A DNA stretch of 64,000 bases from Heterocephalus glaber (GCF_000247695.1 NW_004624844.1:1242127-1306126), one strand, 5' to 3'; numbered from the stretch's first letter, positions 9,336-20,765 are shown. The notes: generated by a model not told the origin, from the letters alone. Translations and numbers: made by a program.

Positions 9336-11754
9336 AAGTGGATGAAGGTAAGAGTTTGCTTTTGTTTCATAGATTCTGCATTGCGACTTGCTTAGGTAAT
9401 CAAAATTGTTATCCTGTTTGTTAATTGCCCATACTTTGAATTTTTATGCCTTGCCTTTGTCAATTGCTTGTCTCTTTTATATATTGTCTTTTGTTAAAAT
9501 GATGGTAATATTAAGTTAAGAACATAGGAGGATATGTCCCATCAAAAAAATGCGACATTTTATTCCTGCATTCTATATGCTGCATTTGGGCTTAGTTACT
9601 AAATTTACTAGTGTTCCTTGTCTGACCAGTTATTGGTTCAGCAGTTCCAGGGAAAAGTAACGTTAGATTGCCATCTAGTGGTGCTTGATACTAACTACAG
9701 GGTAAATTTAGACAATGCTGTAAAATGGGTCTTTTTAATGAAATGTAGTTTATATTTAGAAAATATACATGCCTATTAATAAATCACAGGACTCCATTTG
9801 AAGTTAAAAGGACTCCAGTTAAAAGGCAATAGACTGATAACCAGTCTTAAGACTTGAAGGACAAGTTTCATTGAGACAGATTAGCCCAGTCCTCCTCTAT
9901 ATGCCAGAGGAAATGTTGACCCTATTCTGCCTCACTTTCCTTTCTGGTCTGATCTTCCGTGGATGAAGAGGCAATCATGGCACTTGAGATTCTCTGTTCT
10001 CGCCTTTCCGGGATGAGAGTGATGACTCCTGAACAAGTTCTCTAATAATTCATGCTGAGCATGAGAAGAAAAGACTTCCTTTTTTGGTTTCATTTCTGAT
10101 CTTTCTTGCCACATGTAAGATTAGAGAAAGAGAGGATCTCTGAACTGTCCCAACTTTTTCAAACTAAGAACCTTTAAGAAAATGAGTGTTAACATCAAAG
10201 ACATCTTGGATAAAAATAGCTCAGGATTTTACCTATCCCTTGTAGAATGCTAAACCAAATAGTGGTTACTCTGCCAGCTAGTAAATGCTCTTAGAGCAGC
10301 GGCCACTTTCTTAAAGCAAAGGATAGGTTCCCCAGCATCTTCTGGTGAATCCCCACTGAAGCCAGTGGCCAACAGAATGTTGACCAGACAGGCAGCTGGA
10401 TTCCTTTCCAGAGACAGATCTCTGGTACCATGGACCAGTGGAAAGTGAGAGGACAACTGAGGAGTCATGGCCTGGGTGACTCTCTGGCAGATAACCAAAG
10501 GTTCCTCAGTGGAAGCTGGATCCTGACAGCCTGACTGGTTAGCCAGTAGAAAAGTCTCCATTTATCTATCTTCTCTACCTACACTCTTCAGTGAGGTGAA
10601 AGGAAACTCTCTCAGTGATCTTCAGGTATCCTCTGTCAAAGAGTGACCTGAGACTAGGGAACAGGGAAAAGGGACATTATTGGAACCTCTGCAGCAAGTC
10701 CAAATTATGTAAAATTGCTCCTGACATGAGATGCTGCTGCTAGAGTCCTTTCTTAAGCCTCTGTTAAGAGTTGAACTACAGGTTTGGTCTTTTCTCTCTC
10801 TGCTAGTAAGATAGATCCCTATGGGACCAGGCATAAATAAGAACAATAACTCTCTAGATGCCCAGACAAATCTTTGATAGGACAAAGGTCTACGTTTAAC
10901 CATCCCCTACTTTTTCTTTTCAGTCCAACTCACTGAGAGTTAACTTTAAAACTCATTGTCACCAGACTGCACCTCTGTACAGGAGGTCTCAGGCTGAGGC
11001 AGCTTGCAACAATGGTCTGCCTTTCACAGAGGAGAACAACTATTAGAGAAGCAATATGTTCTACATATGCTAACTAGGAGTAAAAAGGGGATTTTTAGTC
11101 AGCCTTTCTCTTCTTCCGTGTGCATGTAGAAAACTGATAGATGTGCCTTTACTAACAGGTAAATTGTGGTTGCTAGGCAATGGGTATAAGTTTAACCTAT
11201 GAGCTTCACAGACATAAAGATTTTAAATTGGATTTTAAACAAAGCATAACCTTGTCTTGCTGCTAGGAAAGGTTGCCTAGGTGATTAGATAGATAACACA
11301 AATGCCTTAGAGGCTTCTTCATCCGAGAGCTCAGGGAAAGATTTCTCCAGGCCATTTACTTGACTCTGTCTCCAGAGGTAATCTCTTTTGCAAGCTGGAA
11401 AGTGCTGCCCTTTGATCTGTTTTCCTCACTCTCTTTTAAAGAATTAGAAAATAGTGGTTTAGATCTTGATTATTGGTTTTGCTAGCAGTGCTTCCCTCTT
11501 TAAAACATGACTGTTACAGCTAGAATCAATTATAACTTGTGCTTTTAAAAACACCTGCTAAAATTAGAAGTATGTGTTTCTGGGGAAGATGGGATCACAA
11601 GCTGATAAGGCATGGCTAGTCCAACCCAGCCTATCTTTTGGTTTCTCTAGAGGGCAGCTACTTGCTCTGGAGTATAGTGAGCTTGGGGATGCCTTGAGGA
11701 TATGGAAATCAAGTAAAAACTAAAAGGGACGCCAATTTCTTACTCTTATTTCAG
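9336..11754 (+). other. Long leader of the provirus before gag
   Basis: About 2.4 kb lie between the primer-binding site and the first recognisable gag sequence. Gammaretroviral leaders are normally several hundred bases to about 1 kb. I see no intact frame on the plus strand and no recent SINE. Minus-strand frames at 9932-10114, 10250-10561 and 10622-10903 have no recognisable product. It may include an old insertion or family-specific extra sequence. Confidence 0.55.
9669..9683 (-). promoter_or_regulatory. Candidate CTCF-binding motif
   Basis: The reverse complement reads CACCACTAGATGGCA, which matches the CTCF core CCASYAGRKGGCRS at all but the last position tested. Motif match only; occupancy is unknown. 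Confidence 0.4.
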
Positions 11755-13140
11755 ATGGGAGACTGTCAAAATCTCTTACTCCTTTAGAATGTATTCTTAA
11801 GCACAAGAAAATGTTTGATCCTTACACATTGAAAATGAGTGATTTAATATTTTTCTGCACCCACACATAGCCTACCTACTCCCTAGAGCCAAAACAGAAT
11901 GCAGAGGGAAGGACTGAATATGGTACTATTTCACAACTAGAATTGTACTGTAAGAGAGAGGGAAAATGGTCAGAATTACTTTATGGTCAGACTTTCTTTA
12001 TAGTAAGAGATAATCCTTACTTGTGTTCAAAATGTAAATAAAAGCCACAGGACATTTAGACACCTCTGTCCCCTAAGGCATCTACTATCACTAAGCATGA
12101 GATTTCCCACCCTTGGCCTTTAAAACCTGAGCAATTGGTTTTCACAGCAGTCTTAATCAAAGCCTCATTCACTATTATTGAGCCTAAGGTTTTCCCTACT
12201 TGCCCTTTAGTGTCCAAGGTCCCTCCCCCTTACCCTTTGGGGTTTAAGGGTGAAGCTTCTAAGCTAGCCATAATTAAAGCCTCCACTGGGCTATATCCAC
12301 CTGATAAGTATATTGAGGTGTTTAGAGGATTTACTCAGACCTATAAAGTAGACTGCAAAGATGTAATGTTACTTTTAAATCAAACGTTGACTTCTAAGGA
12401 GAGACAAACAGCATTACAAGCTGCTATTATTTTTGGAGATGAATATCATATTGTTAATTTTAGAAGGCCAGAAGACAGGCAGCAAGGGAGCTGGTGGTTC
12501 CCACTGGAGCCCAAGTAGTCTCTACACAACAAGATCCCTACTGGCCTATCAATCAGACAGGAGATTAGAATAGAAGACATCTTCAGATGTGTGTTCTTAA
12601 AGGTGTAAGAAACCTTTCAATTATTTTAAATTGTCAACTATTCAACAGGAAAAAAATGAGAATCCCTCCGCCTTTCTTAGATCATTTGCAAGCCGCACTG
12701 AAAAAACATACATCCCTGGTTCCTGCTTCAATAAAAGAACAGACTATTCTTAAAGACACATTTATTACCCATTCACCCTCAGATGTTAGAAAAAAGCTAC
12801 AAAAGATAGCTTTTGCTCCAGATAGTTCACTTGATAGTTCAGTAAAAATTGCTTCCTCATTATTTTATAATTGAGACCAGGAGGAAACCAAAGGGAAGAA
12901 ACAGACACCAGCAGAAATCAGCTGCCTTGGTTGTGGATCTAAAAGGAATAGCCCTAAGTCTAATTCTCCGGGCTCCAAAAAGAGCTCCAACAACTAAAGT
13001 CACTTGCTATCACTCCAGGCCACCTTACCACTTCATGCCACCTTCAGAGGGACTGTGATAAAAACCATCATGACAAAAAAAACCCCTCAGCCATGCTCTC
13101 ATTGAAAAGGTGACCACCAGAAGTCAGACTGCCCTATGAG
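11755..13140 (+). pseudogene. Retroviral gag remnant (matrix, capsid, nucleocapsid)
   Basis: An ATG at 11755 starts MGDCQN; after a frameshift the sequence reads TPLECILKH...FDP, a typical matrix N-terminus. The open stretch 12135-12518 is capsid: it has YPPDKYIEVFRGFTQTY, then DVMLLLNQTLTSKERQTAL, the gamma-type capsid core. A further frame at 12587-12874 continues through DTFITHSPSDVRKKLQK at the capsid C-terminus. Near 13094-13134 a CCHC zinc knuckle survives, but its second Cys codon is now TGA and the spacing is one short. Gag would form the virion shell. Here it is split over at least three frames and cannot be translated. Confidence 0.88.
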
Positions 13141-13500
13141 GTGAAGGTCCCAGAGCTCAGACCCATCTTACCAGCTGGTCCAGCAAGACTAAAGGGCCCT
13201 GGGGAACACTCTGCCTTCTCCTTCTGGCCAGACTATCATCTCACTGAGGAGCCCCAGGTAATCGTGACTATAGAAGGAAAAGAAACCAGTCTATTGCTGG
13301 ATACTGGCAATGTCTCTCAGTCCTTTTTTTCAACCTTGGCCTTCCTTCCAGATGTCATACCTCAGTGAAAGGAGTCACTGGAGAGGGGGTAACTCACTAT
13401 TTCTCACAACCTTTAGGCTGTAACTGGGATGGATTTCCCCTCCCCCATTCCTTTTAAATTATGCCTAAAAGTCCAGTTCCCCTCCTGGGGAGAGAAATTT
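13141..13500 (+). pseudogene. Retroviral protease remnant
   Basis: The frame 13141-13368 contains VTIEGKETSLLLDTGN. The DTG triad at 13300-13308 is the aspartic protease catalytic motif and the preceding LLL is typical of retropepsins. Usually DTGA is seen; here DTGN. The frame stops at 13368. Later fragments of the fold in other frames are not secure. Confidence 0.82.
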
Positions 13501-13569
13501 TATCTTGTTTAAATACTGTAATATACATACACCTAGGTCAGGCATGCTGCCTCCCTCTCATAGAGGAAA

Positions 13570-14975
13570 AAAATGAATCCTAAAGTATGGGCGACTAAAG
13601 GTAGATTAGGTAGAGCAACAAGAGCTGCTGTGGTACAAATGCATCTCAAGGAACCTACTATTTTTCCTCACCAGAGACAATGCCCTCTAAGGCCTAAAGT
13701 TAAGTTGCCTATAACTGATAATTCAAGAGCACAAAGTTTACTTAAAATCTATAGTAGCCTATGCCACATTCCAATCTTGGGAGTTCAAAAACCTATTGGA
13801 GAATAGAGGTTGGTACAGGACTTTAGGTGGATAAATGAGGCAATAGTGGCAATTCACCTAGTGGTACCTAACCCATAACTCTCCTTTCTCAGATCCCAGA
13901 ATATATCAGTTGGTTTTCAGTGTTAAATTTAAAAGACTCCTTCTTTTACAGTCCCTTACGTACAGATTCCCAGTTTCTTTTTGCCTTTAAAAACCCTCCT
14001 TACCAGGCCTTTCAAATGACTTAGACTGTGCTTCCTCAAGGGTTCAGAGACAGTCCTCATCTTTTTGGACAAGCACTTTCCCACAACTTGGCATGTTTTA
14101 AATTTTTCCAAGTCATGGTCTTACATTATGTAGATGATATACTGTTATATATCAGAAGAGCTCTCTAGCCAAGGCACCCATGCTTTGCTAAATTTCCCAG
14201 CAGACAGAGGTTATAAGGTCTCTAGGTCTAAGGGACAATTTACAGCCTTCTGGTAAAATACTTGGGCCTTATCATATCTAAGGGAATCCAAAGGCTAGGA
14301 AAAGAGAAAATTAAGCCCATACTTTCCTTCCCACAACCCAAGACCCTAAAACAGCTAAGGGGATTCCTAAGAAATACAGGCTTTTGGGCCAGGGATTTAG
14401 CTCAGTGGTTCCGCTGTCTGCCTCACAAGCAGAAGGACCCGAGTTTGATCCCTGGTACCAAAAAAAAAGAAATACAGGCTTTTGTTACCTTTAGATAGCA
14501 GAATATGGTGAGATTACACAACCCCTCTATCAACTTATAAAGGAAACTCAAAAGGCAGATATCCATATTTTTACCTGAGAACCTGATTCCCAAACTGCAT
14601 TCTGGAAGCTTAAATGAATGCTTCTAATGCCGCAAACTGAGCCTATTAACAAGACACTATTTCAATCTGTATGTTGATGAAAGATGGAGCATGGCTTTGA
14701 GAATGCATACACAAGATCGAGGACCTACTCAACAGCCTATAGGGTGTCTGAATCATGAATTAGACATTATAGCAAAAAGATGGCCTGTGTGCCTTAGAGC
14801 TGTAGCTCTCCTAGTATCAGAGGCATCTAAGCTGATTTTAGGCAAAGATTTTCTTATATATATACACCTCACAATGTGGCAAGACTTCTTACTTCCAAAG
14901 GGAGCCTATGGCTATCAGACAACTGACTTAAGTACCAGGCTCTACTTCAAGAAGGACCAGCCATTCAAATAAAGA
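13570..14975 (+). pseudogene. Retroviral reverse transcriptase and connection remnant
   Basis: The polymerase active-site motif YVDD is intact at 14127-14138 within LHYVDDILLY. Upstream, positions 13681-13810 match the palm approach to the finger region, and 13960-14060 contains the segment before the active site. Downstream, GLIISKGIQRLGKEK and KTLKQLRGFL (14262-14370) match the thumb-connection region. An ID SINE splits the connection at 14387. Several stops and frameshifts break the frame. The enzyme would copy genomic RNA into DNA. The YVDD variant and order agree with gamma-type pol. Confidence 0.88.
14387..14466 (+). mobile_element. ID-like SINE nested in pol
   Basis: It begins GGCCAGGGATTTAGCTCAGT and ends CCCTGGTACC plus A-run. 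A perfect 18-bp duplication of pol sequence, AAGAAATACAGGCTTTTG, lies at 14369-14386 and 14467-14484. It arrived after the provirus. Confidence 0.95.
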
Positions 14976-14979
14976 CATG

Positions 14980-15660
14980 TTCCTCCTTAAACCCTGCCAC
15001 ATTTCTACCAAAAAAAAAAAAAGAAAAAAAAAAGAGACTAAAAGACATGCCTACAAACAAGTAATTCTCCATATGTACTCAGCCAAAAAAGACTTATTAG
15101 ACATACTTCTTACTGACCCTGATTTGACCCTCTTTTATAATAGTAGTTCCTTTATGGAGAATGGGACAAAAAAGGCAAGATAAGCTATAGTGACTGTACA
15201 TCAGATACTTAAAAGTTCCTCACTTTGGGCTGGAGATTTAGCTCAGTGGTTCCACCACCTACCTTGCAAGCAGAAGGTTCCGTGTTCAATCCCTGGTACC
15301 AAAAAAAAAAAAAAAAAAAAGAAGTTCCTCACTTGCCCCTGGGAGTAGCCCTCAACTAGCAGAATTTATAGCTCTGACCAGGGCTTAACAACTCAGTCCA
15401 GGACAAAGAATCAATATTTATAATGATTCAAAGTATGCTTTCCTAATATTACATGCACATACAGCCATATAAAAAGAAATTATCTAACAGCCAATAGATC
15501 TCACATAAGGCATCATAAAGAAGCAGATAAACTTTTATCATCTGTCTATATGCCATCCAGAGTGATGGTAATCTATTGTAGAGGACACCAAAAAGAAGTT
15601 GACAAAATATTTTGAGATAATCAACTGGCTGATAGAGCACCAAAAGAAGTTGCTTGAGCC
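14980..15660 (+). pseudogene. Retroviral RNase H remnant, split by a SINE
   Basis: The segment at about 15119-15175 reads LTLFYNSSSFMENG where active enzymes have an aspartate in a TDGSSF-like motif, so the first catalytic Asp is now Asn. After the SINE, LAEFIALTRA and YNDSKYAFLILHAH-like sequence follow, with the second conserved acidic pair. A terminal CRGHQKEVD and LADRA segment closes the domain at about 15575-15650, with an in-frame TGA between. RNase H would remove RNA from the RNA-DNA hybrid. Confidence 0.82.
15226..15321 (+). mobile_element. ID-like SINE nested in RNase H
   Basis: GGGCTGGAGATTTAGCTCAG through GGTACC and an A-tail of about 20. A perfect 13-bp duplication AAGTTCCTCACTT lies at 15213-15225 and 15322-15334. 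The long clean A-tail suggests a fairly recent insertion. Confidence 0.95.
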
Positions 15661-15679
15661 CCCATCCCCTTCAGGCCCT

Positions 15680-16570
15680 CTTGATCTGGCAAGGGTCCCT
15701 TGATAATACTCAACCCAAATATTCTTAGTCAGAAACCAAATGGACTCTATCCCATGAGTGTCAGTTCTTTCCATCAGAATGGTTACACTCAGATGACGAT
15801 AAATTGTTCTTTCCTTGTGCTAGTCAACAGAAAGTTATTAAGTCTTTACATCAAGCCTTTCACTTAGGGAGAGGCAAGACCCTCCAGATGGTCTCAAAGT
15901 TATTCATATTGGAAAAAGTTATTCAATTTGGAAAGGACCATATACCATGATTCTGTCAACTCCATCAGCTATCAAGGTAGAAGACCTGGACTCCTGGATA
16001 CACCAAACCCAATTCAAGCCCTGAAAACCAGAGACTGTCACTAAGTGTGAGCAACCATACAAATACCCCTGTGAACCCATAAAAGACTTGGAATTCTTGT
16101 TCAAACAAAGTCTTCAGATAAGTGATCTATGATATTACTCTTAGCCCTTTTATTAATTACTTTAACATTTAAAGGAAAATACAATTCCTTTCTAGTCTGA
16201 GCACAGAAATATACAGAGTCATAACAAACATCTTGCTAGATATGTAGCCTGCTCCCCTTGTCAAGTACATCAAAACTTCCTTGGTGGGTATCTCCACTTC
16301 AAAGAGATGATTAAAATAAGCTACAAGACTACATTGATGAGATACAAAAAGTTCAGTGATTCATAGTTTAGCCCACCACTGCAAGGTAATCAAATGGCCT
16401 ATAAACTACACCCTTAATGATCCTAGACATAAACAATTTTTTTTTCTAAAAATGTCATTAAAGTTTCTCTACAGATTAGTTTCTCTACAGACTAGATCCC
16501 TATTAAGTAAGAGTAAGGGTCCTATCACGATAGCCAACAATCTTAGATATAAAGTATCTTGAGTATGAGA
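15680..16570 (+). pseudogene. Retroviral integrase remnant
   Basis: This lies between RNase H and env. The sequence is heavily broken. Weak matches include TFHLGRGKT-like sequence around 15855-15885, in the N-terminal zinc-binding area, and CSPCQVHQNF-like sequence near 16250-16275, the CxxC part of that area. The order of the pieces suggests internal rearrangement or frameshifts. No intact catalytic DDE set could be read. The call rests mainly on position and these fragments. Confidence 0.6.
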
Positions 16571-16599
16571 TGATTATGTGTGGTTAACTGCAACTATAA

Positions 16600-17515
16600 A
16601 ACAACTTAATAAAAAGGCCCCCTTATGTTGAGAACAAAGAAATCACTCTTATTCTCATTGACTTAACTCTACTAAATACTTGAGATAGATGGCCCTCAAA
16701 CAGTATATATACACCATAACTTTACAGGTCAAAGCCTGGTTTAATTGCCCTAAAATTATATGAGAAGCCCCTAATGGCACTCATTGGTCCTGTGGAACCA
16801 ATTTGTGTCCCTGGCTACCACCTGGATGGATAGGGAGATGCACACTGAAATTTGTGTAGTTTCAGGGCAAGAGTGTCAAAAACATCACCAAATCTGGGAG
16901 TTTACCCTGTCTACAACATCAATGGTCTAAAAGTGTGTCTCCCTGATATGATCATTTGGCTTCTATCTTTGTCCCTTCCCTAAGATTAGAAGATGTCATA
17001 CAACACATCAAAGCCTTAACTAACTATACTCAAACTATACTTAACTAACTATGCCTTAAATGATACTTCAACTGGTCTCTCTCTCTTAAATAAAAAAGTA
17101 AAATTAATGACGTAAGCTGTACTCCAACGTCAGATGACAGCAGACATTTTAACAACTGCATAAAGAGAAACTTGTAAAATTATAAAAGCTAAATACTGTA
17201 TTTCCCAATCTTTCTGGTAATATCTTGATGGCTGTTCAAAATATTAAACAACAGGTTAATGCCATGTCAGATTCTAAAATTTCCTGGACCTTCTCCTTAC
17301 CATCTTTGTCGGAAGATATTACTGGCTCTTCCTGGTAAAAAGATCTGTTGGTTATATCCATGATAGTATTGTTAATTTTATTGTTTGGCCCATACATATT
17401 TAACTGTTTCTTTGGCCTTGTCTCCTCAAGCCTTATAGCTATATGCCTACCTAAGAAAAAAACACCTGATGTCTATCGAGAGCCTTTGGATAGACCTTCT
17501 GGAGAGTGTCTCTGA
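16600..17515 (+). pseudogene. Retroviral env remnant (surface and transmembrane parts)
   Basis: A surface-unit segment reads NGTHWSCGTNLCPWLPPGW (about 16773-16832), a pattern found in class I envelope C-terminal surface regions. From about 17110 the transmembrane unit can be followed: LQRQMTADILTTA then RETCKIIKAKYC, the heptad region and the Cys motif, with an in-frame stop. A hydrophobic membrane anchor follows at about 17345-17440. A short charged tail ends near 17515. Env would mediate entry. Several stops and frameshifts disable it. Confidence 0.75.
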
Positions 17516-17605
17516 TTGCCAGTCATAACTACAACCCTCTTCAGCCTCAGGTAGCCAAAATGGTCTTCACCCCTCAACCCCTCATGGCACTTCAGGTGCC
17601 TCTTC

Positions 17606-17617
17606 AGAGGGGGAAAA
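17606..17617 (+). promoter_or_regulatory. Polypurine tract of the provirus
   Basis: The 12 purines AGAGGGGGAAAA lie directly against the 3' LTR, where plus-strand DNA synthesis is primed in retroviruses. Confidence 0.85.
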
Positions 17618-18235
17618 TATCGTAAACAACTAAGGTAGGTAAAAACATTATAGGCAGTCAGACAGGGCTAGGCCCTTAAGAGAGTCAGGGCAAAGGGAAA
17701 AGCACATTACAACTATGGCCAGAGGCACATCTGGTAGAGCCCAGGTCTCACAATAAAGACAAAATGACCAGGCCTAAGATAAGTGGTAACATTGGTCTAA
17801 TAAAGTCTAGATAGACCTCAGTCACCTCGGTGGGTGACTAAGACCCTCAGACTCATCCCTTCCTGAAAGTTCTTTGTTCCTTCCATGCACACTTGCTATG
17901 GAACTTGCTTCCCCACGGGATCAATGTTACCTAGGCAACTATACTTATAATCTGATTGGTGGCTCATAGCTGTAACCCAGGTTGTACCCTCGTGTTTGTG
18001 CTTTATAAAACTTCCCCTGAGAAGTGGGGTCCTTGACAACTCACTTTCAGGCCCCCTCCTGCCTCTCAGCTACATATCTTTCCCCCCTCAATAAACATTT
18101 CCTATTCTTAACCTCTGTTGTTCCTAAAATTCTTCAGTTTTAGAAAACACAAACTCAGCATATCAGATGTCTAAAAGGTCAAACGTTATAATTTTTATAT
18201 CATATTTAGAGGTCCTGATATTGTTTCCTTTATCG
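17618..18235 (+). repeat. 3' LTR of the provirus
   Basis: Same order of signals as the 5' LTR: TATAAAA at 18004-18010 and AATAAA at 18090-18095. It starts TATCG and ends TATCG (decayed from TG...CA). The core (from TTATAGGCAG to about the R region) has only 7 differences over about 390 bp, whereas the first 30 bp have 9 differences and the last 200 bp many, with indels. Confidence 0.9.
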
Positions 18236-18317
18236 AAATCAATTACCAAACTTAGGTAAGTACAGTCCTCTAAGCACTGTAGGTGTTCAGCCTGGAAAAG
18301 CTATCACAGTGCCTCAT

Positions 18318-18334
18318 CCACCAGGGGGCAACAG
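18318..18334 (+). promoter_or_regulatory. Candidate CTCF-binding motif
   Basis: CCACCAGGGGGCAACAG is a near-consensus CTCF core, 83 bp right of the provirus and outside it. Motif match only. Confidence 0.5.
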
Positions 18335-18335
18335 T

Positions 18336-19110
18336 GTGGTGCTTGGAACCCAGAAGCTCCTGAATACAAAGTTGAGATCCAAGCAAGAGCTCTGGCTGGC
18401 CTTGTAGCCAGAGAGTAGGGCCTTCCTCCTATCTTGAAGGGGCTTTCAGGTCAGAGCCTTGGCCCTGGTCAGGCTGGCAGTGGGGAAGGATGTGTCACAG
18501 TGGGACTTAAGTTTCCTCACCTTCACTGCTGGGCATCTTGCAAAGTCTTCTGTGAGTGAAACAGCTCAGTGATCAATCATTCTTGGGTTCCACAGAACTT
18601 CGCAGGTATGAAACAGTTCCAGGTTTGTCTCGTTTGTAGTGAAGAGAGACATGACCAAACTGTAAAGACAAAGGGGAACCGCTTTCCCCACAGGACTTAC
18701 AGAGGGCCAGGCCTGGACCTTAGTCTTGTTCCCTGAAGTCCCCACCCTCGGCTCCAAAGTTTGTGACTTGGGGGCCACCCCTAAGAGGGATGCTGGGCAC
18801 CAAGTAGAAGGAGAAAGAGAAGTCCAAGAGAGAAAGTGAATTTCCCAGTAAGGAAACACTTTTGTGAAAACTGTCAGGGCTGCCTACATGATTTGTGGGG
18901 CTCAGGGCAAACTGAAAATGTGGGCCTGTCCCTCACACAGAGGAAAAAAGTGCCACTAGAAGAACCAGTGCATAAAGGTTTTGTCTTTAAAATTATTTTA
19001 TTAATCATAACAAAGGTAATTGTCATTCTAAGTAAGAAACATTAAAAATTTAAATTATTAGCATGAATTTTATAATTTTCTTTATATGATACAATACCAA
19101 TTTTTGGATT
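18336..19110. other. No gene recognised; possible old repeat at 18860-18980
   Basis: The stretch GGGCTGCCTACATGATTTGTGGGGCTC and what follows resembles a family of very old interspersed repeats, which I cannot name. Open frames on both strands have no recognisable product. Confidence 0.35.
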
Positions 19111-19117
19111 TTTGTTA

Positions 19118-19288
19118 TGTGGTACCAGGAGGTTGAACCCAGGACCTTTATACTGTGCTCCATCCTCAGGCCTCTTTTGTTTTCAATTTTGAAACAGAGT
19201 CTCACTAAGTTGCCCAGGGTGGGCTTGAACTTTTGATCCTCCTGCATCAGCCTCCCAGAGTGCTGCAATGTGTGCCAGCAGCCTTGAC
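19118..19288 (-). mobile_element. B1-dID dimeric SINE
   Basis: Reverse orientation: an ID part (GTGGTACCAGGAGGTTGAAC ... CTCCATCCTCAGGCC) followed by a B1 part (GAAACAGAGTCTCACTAAG, TTGCCCAGGGTGGGCTTG, CCTCCTGCATCAGCCTCCC). ID plus B1 in this order is the B1-dID dimer of squirrel-like and some other non-murid rodents. Confidence 0.8.
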
Positions 19289-19289
19289 T

Positions 19290-20765
19290 TAACACCATAC
19301 TAATTTAATTTTACTCCATTTAACTGTGGAATCCCTGGTGTTTTATAATGCACATATGCATATGCATTTCATTCTTGCCTGAGCAACTGAGATACTCTAA
19401 AAATTTCTTTTATTCACTTTTTATTATAACATCCTACCAAGAATTTCTTTTTGGTTTACTAATAAGAAAGAACCAAAAGGAAAAGGAACTACAGGTTGTT
19501 TTATCTTTTATGTAGTAATTTTTATGTACATTTTAGCAACTATAGGGCAGCAATGGAAAGCAAGAATGTGATAGGGTTCTTTAGATATTTGTTTTGAGGA
19601 ACACCATTTTTTTTTTAGTTGAAAGCAGGTTCTGGTCCATTTGCAAAGCCTGGGCTATGAGGCTCCCCTCTTAGTCTCAGATGTGCTGGTGTAGAAGGAG
19701 CACAGGATTCTGGTGGAGCCACGACATATGGGAGTTCAGCAACTCTCAAAAGCAGCACAAGTGAAATGTGTTGTGAAAGCTGCAGAGAACTGTTAGTACT
19801 ATGAGCATCTGAAGTTACTTGAAGAAGCGACATCCATATTAAAGATCTTGCAGGCTGACCCTGCCTGACTAAAACATTGTGATTGTGAGATATGGAAAGT
19901 CAAGAACCAAAATTACCTTGGTTTATCATAGTTCCTTTAAGAGCCATTTGCTTTCGACCTCTGTATCTGACCTAACATCCTTGTGACTATTAGGCAAAAC
20001 TCTCCAAATGGAACCTATCACCCTCCTCTATTGATCCCAAAGCTAAGAATGCTATATCAGAAACCTGTAGAAAAGATTCTCTTGCTTGCTGTATCCAACT
20101 CGCCTCATTCCCCCGTCAGTGTATTTGGCAAATGTGTTTGATTTATGACTTTCTTTATTCTATAGCTTTAAAGATTCCTATTACCTCTTCCATGGTGGAA
20201 CCTGAATCTGTGTTCCTAGGCCATCAGTTACTCCTATTTGGGTCAGGAAAAAACCTATTTTCTTAGTTGCATTAAAACAGAATTATTATTTTATGTTGAC
20301 AATTGTAGATAAAGGCACAATGCACACATTCATGTAGATTCCCCTCTGTTCAAAAGCATATTCCATTGTCTCCCTGAAACTGATTAAAAATATACAGATT
20401 CAAAGATAAAATTGTTAAGATTTCAAGATGACAGTGCAAAACTTTTGACCACATGCAAGGCAATTCTAAACTATGTCAAAAATGGATGAAGTCTAATGCA
20501 ATTTAACAAAACACATATATCCATCACCAAGCTTTGCTAAATCTTAATTTACCAAATGTATTTCCTGTTTTTGAGAAGAAATAAACATTACAAGTATAGC
20601 AAGAGCCCTCTATGTACTTCTGCTTGTTCCATTTCTCTTTTTTCCAGATCAATATTTAGTGTTCATCCTACCTGTCCTGCCTTTTGTATGTTTACCATAC
20701 ATGGATATTTATATGTAACATATATGCATGATTATAAATTTTAAAAATTCACATAAATGGTATCA
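19290..20765. other. No gene recognised; possible LTR-like stretch at 19850-20275
   Basis: The segment containing TGGTGGAACCTGAATCTGTG and GTTACTCCTATTTGGGTCAG looks like retroviral LTR or internal sequence, but no ends could be set. The remainder is AT-rich without coding potential. Confidence 0.35.

Larger units (their letters stand above)
8651..18235 (+). mobile_element. Endogenous retrovirus, class I (gamma-type), nearly complete, defective
   Basis: Two direct LTRs bracket remnants of gag, protease, reverse transcriptase, RNase H, integrase and env in the standard order. A primer-binding site lies 2 bp after the 5' LTR and a polypurine tract abuts the 3' LTR. The 4-bp flanks CAAT (8647-8650) and AAAT (18236-18239) look like a target duplication with one change. 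All frames are broken by stops and frameshifts, so no protein can be made. The protease, YVDD and capsid motifs and the CA-TT-primer-site layout place it with gamma-type (class I) elements. The total of 9.6 kb includes two nested SINEs and an unusually long leader. Confidence 0.92.
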
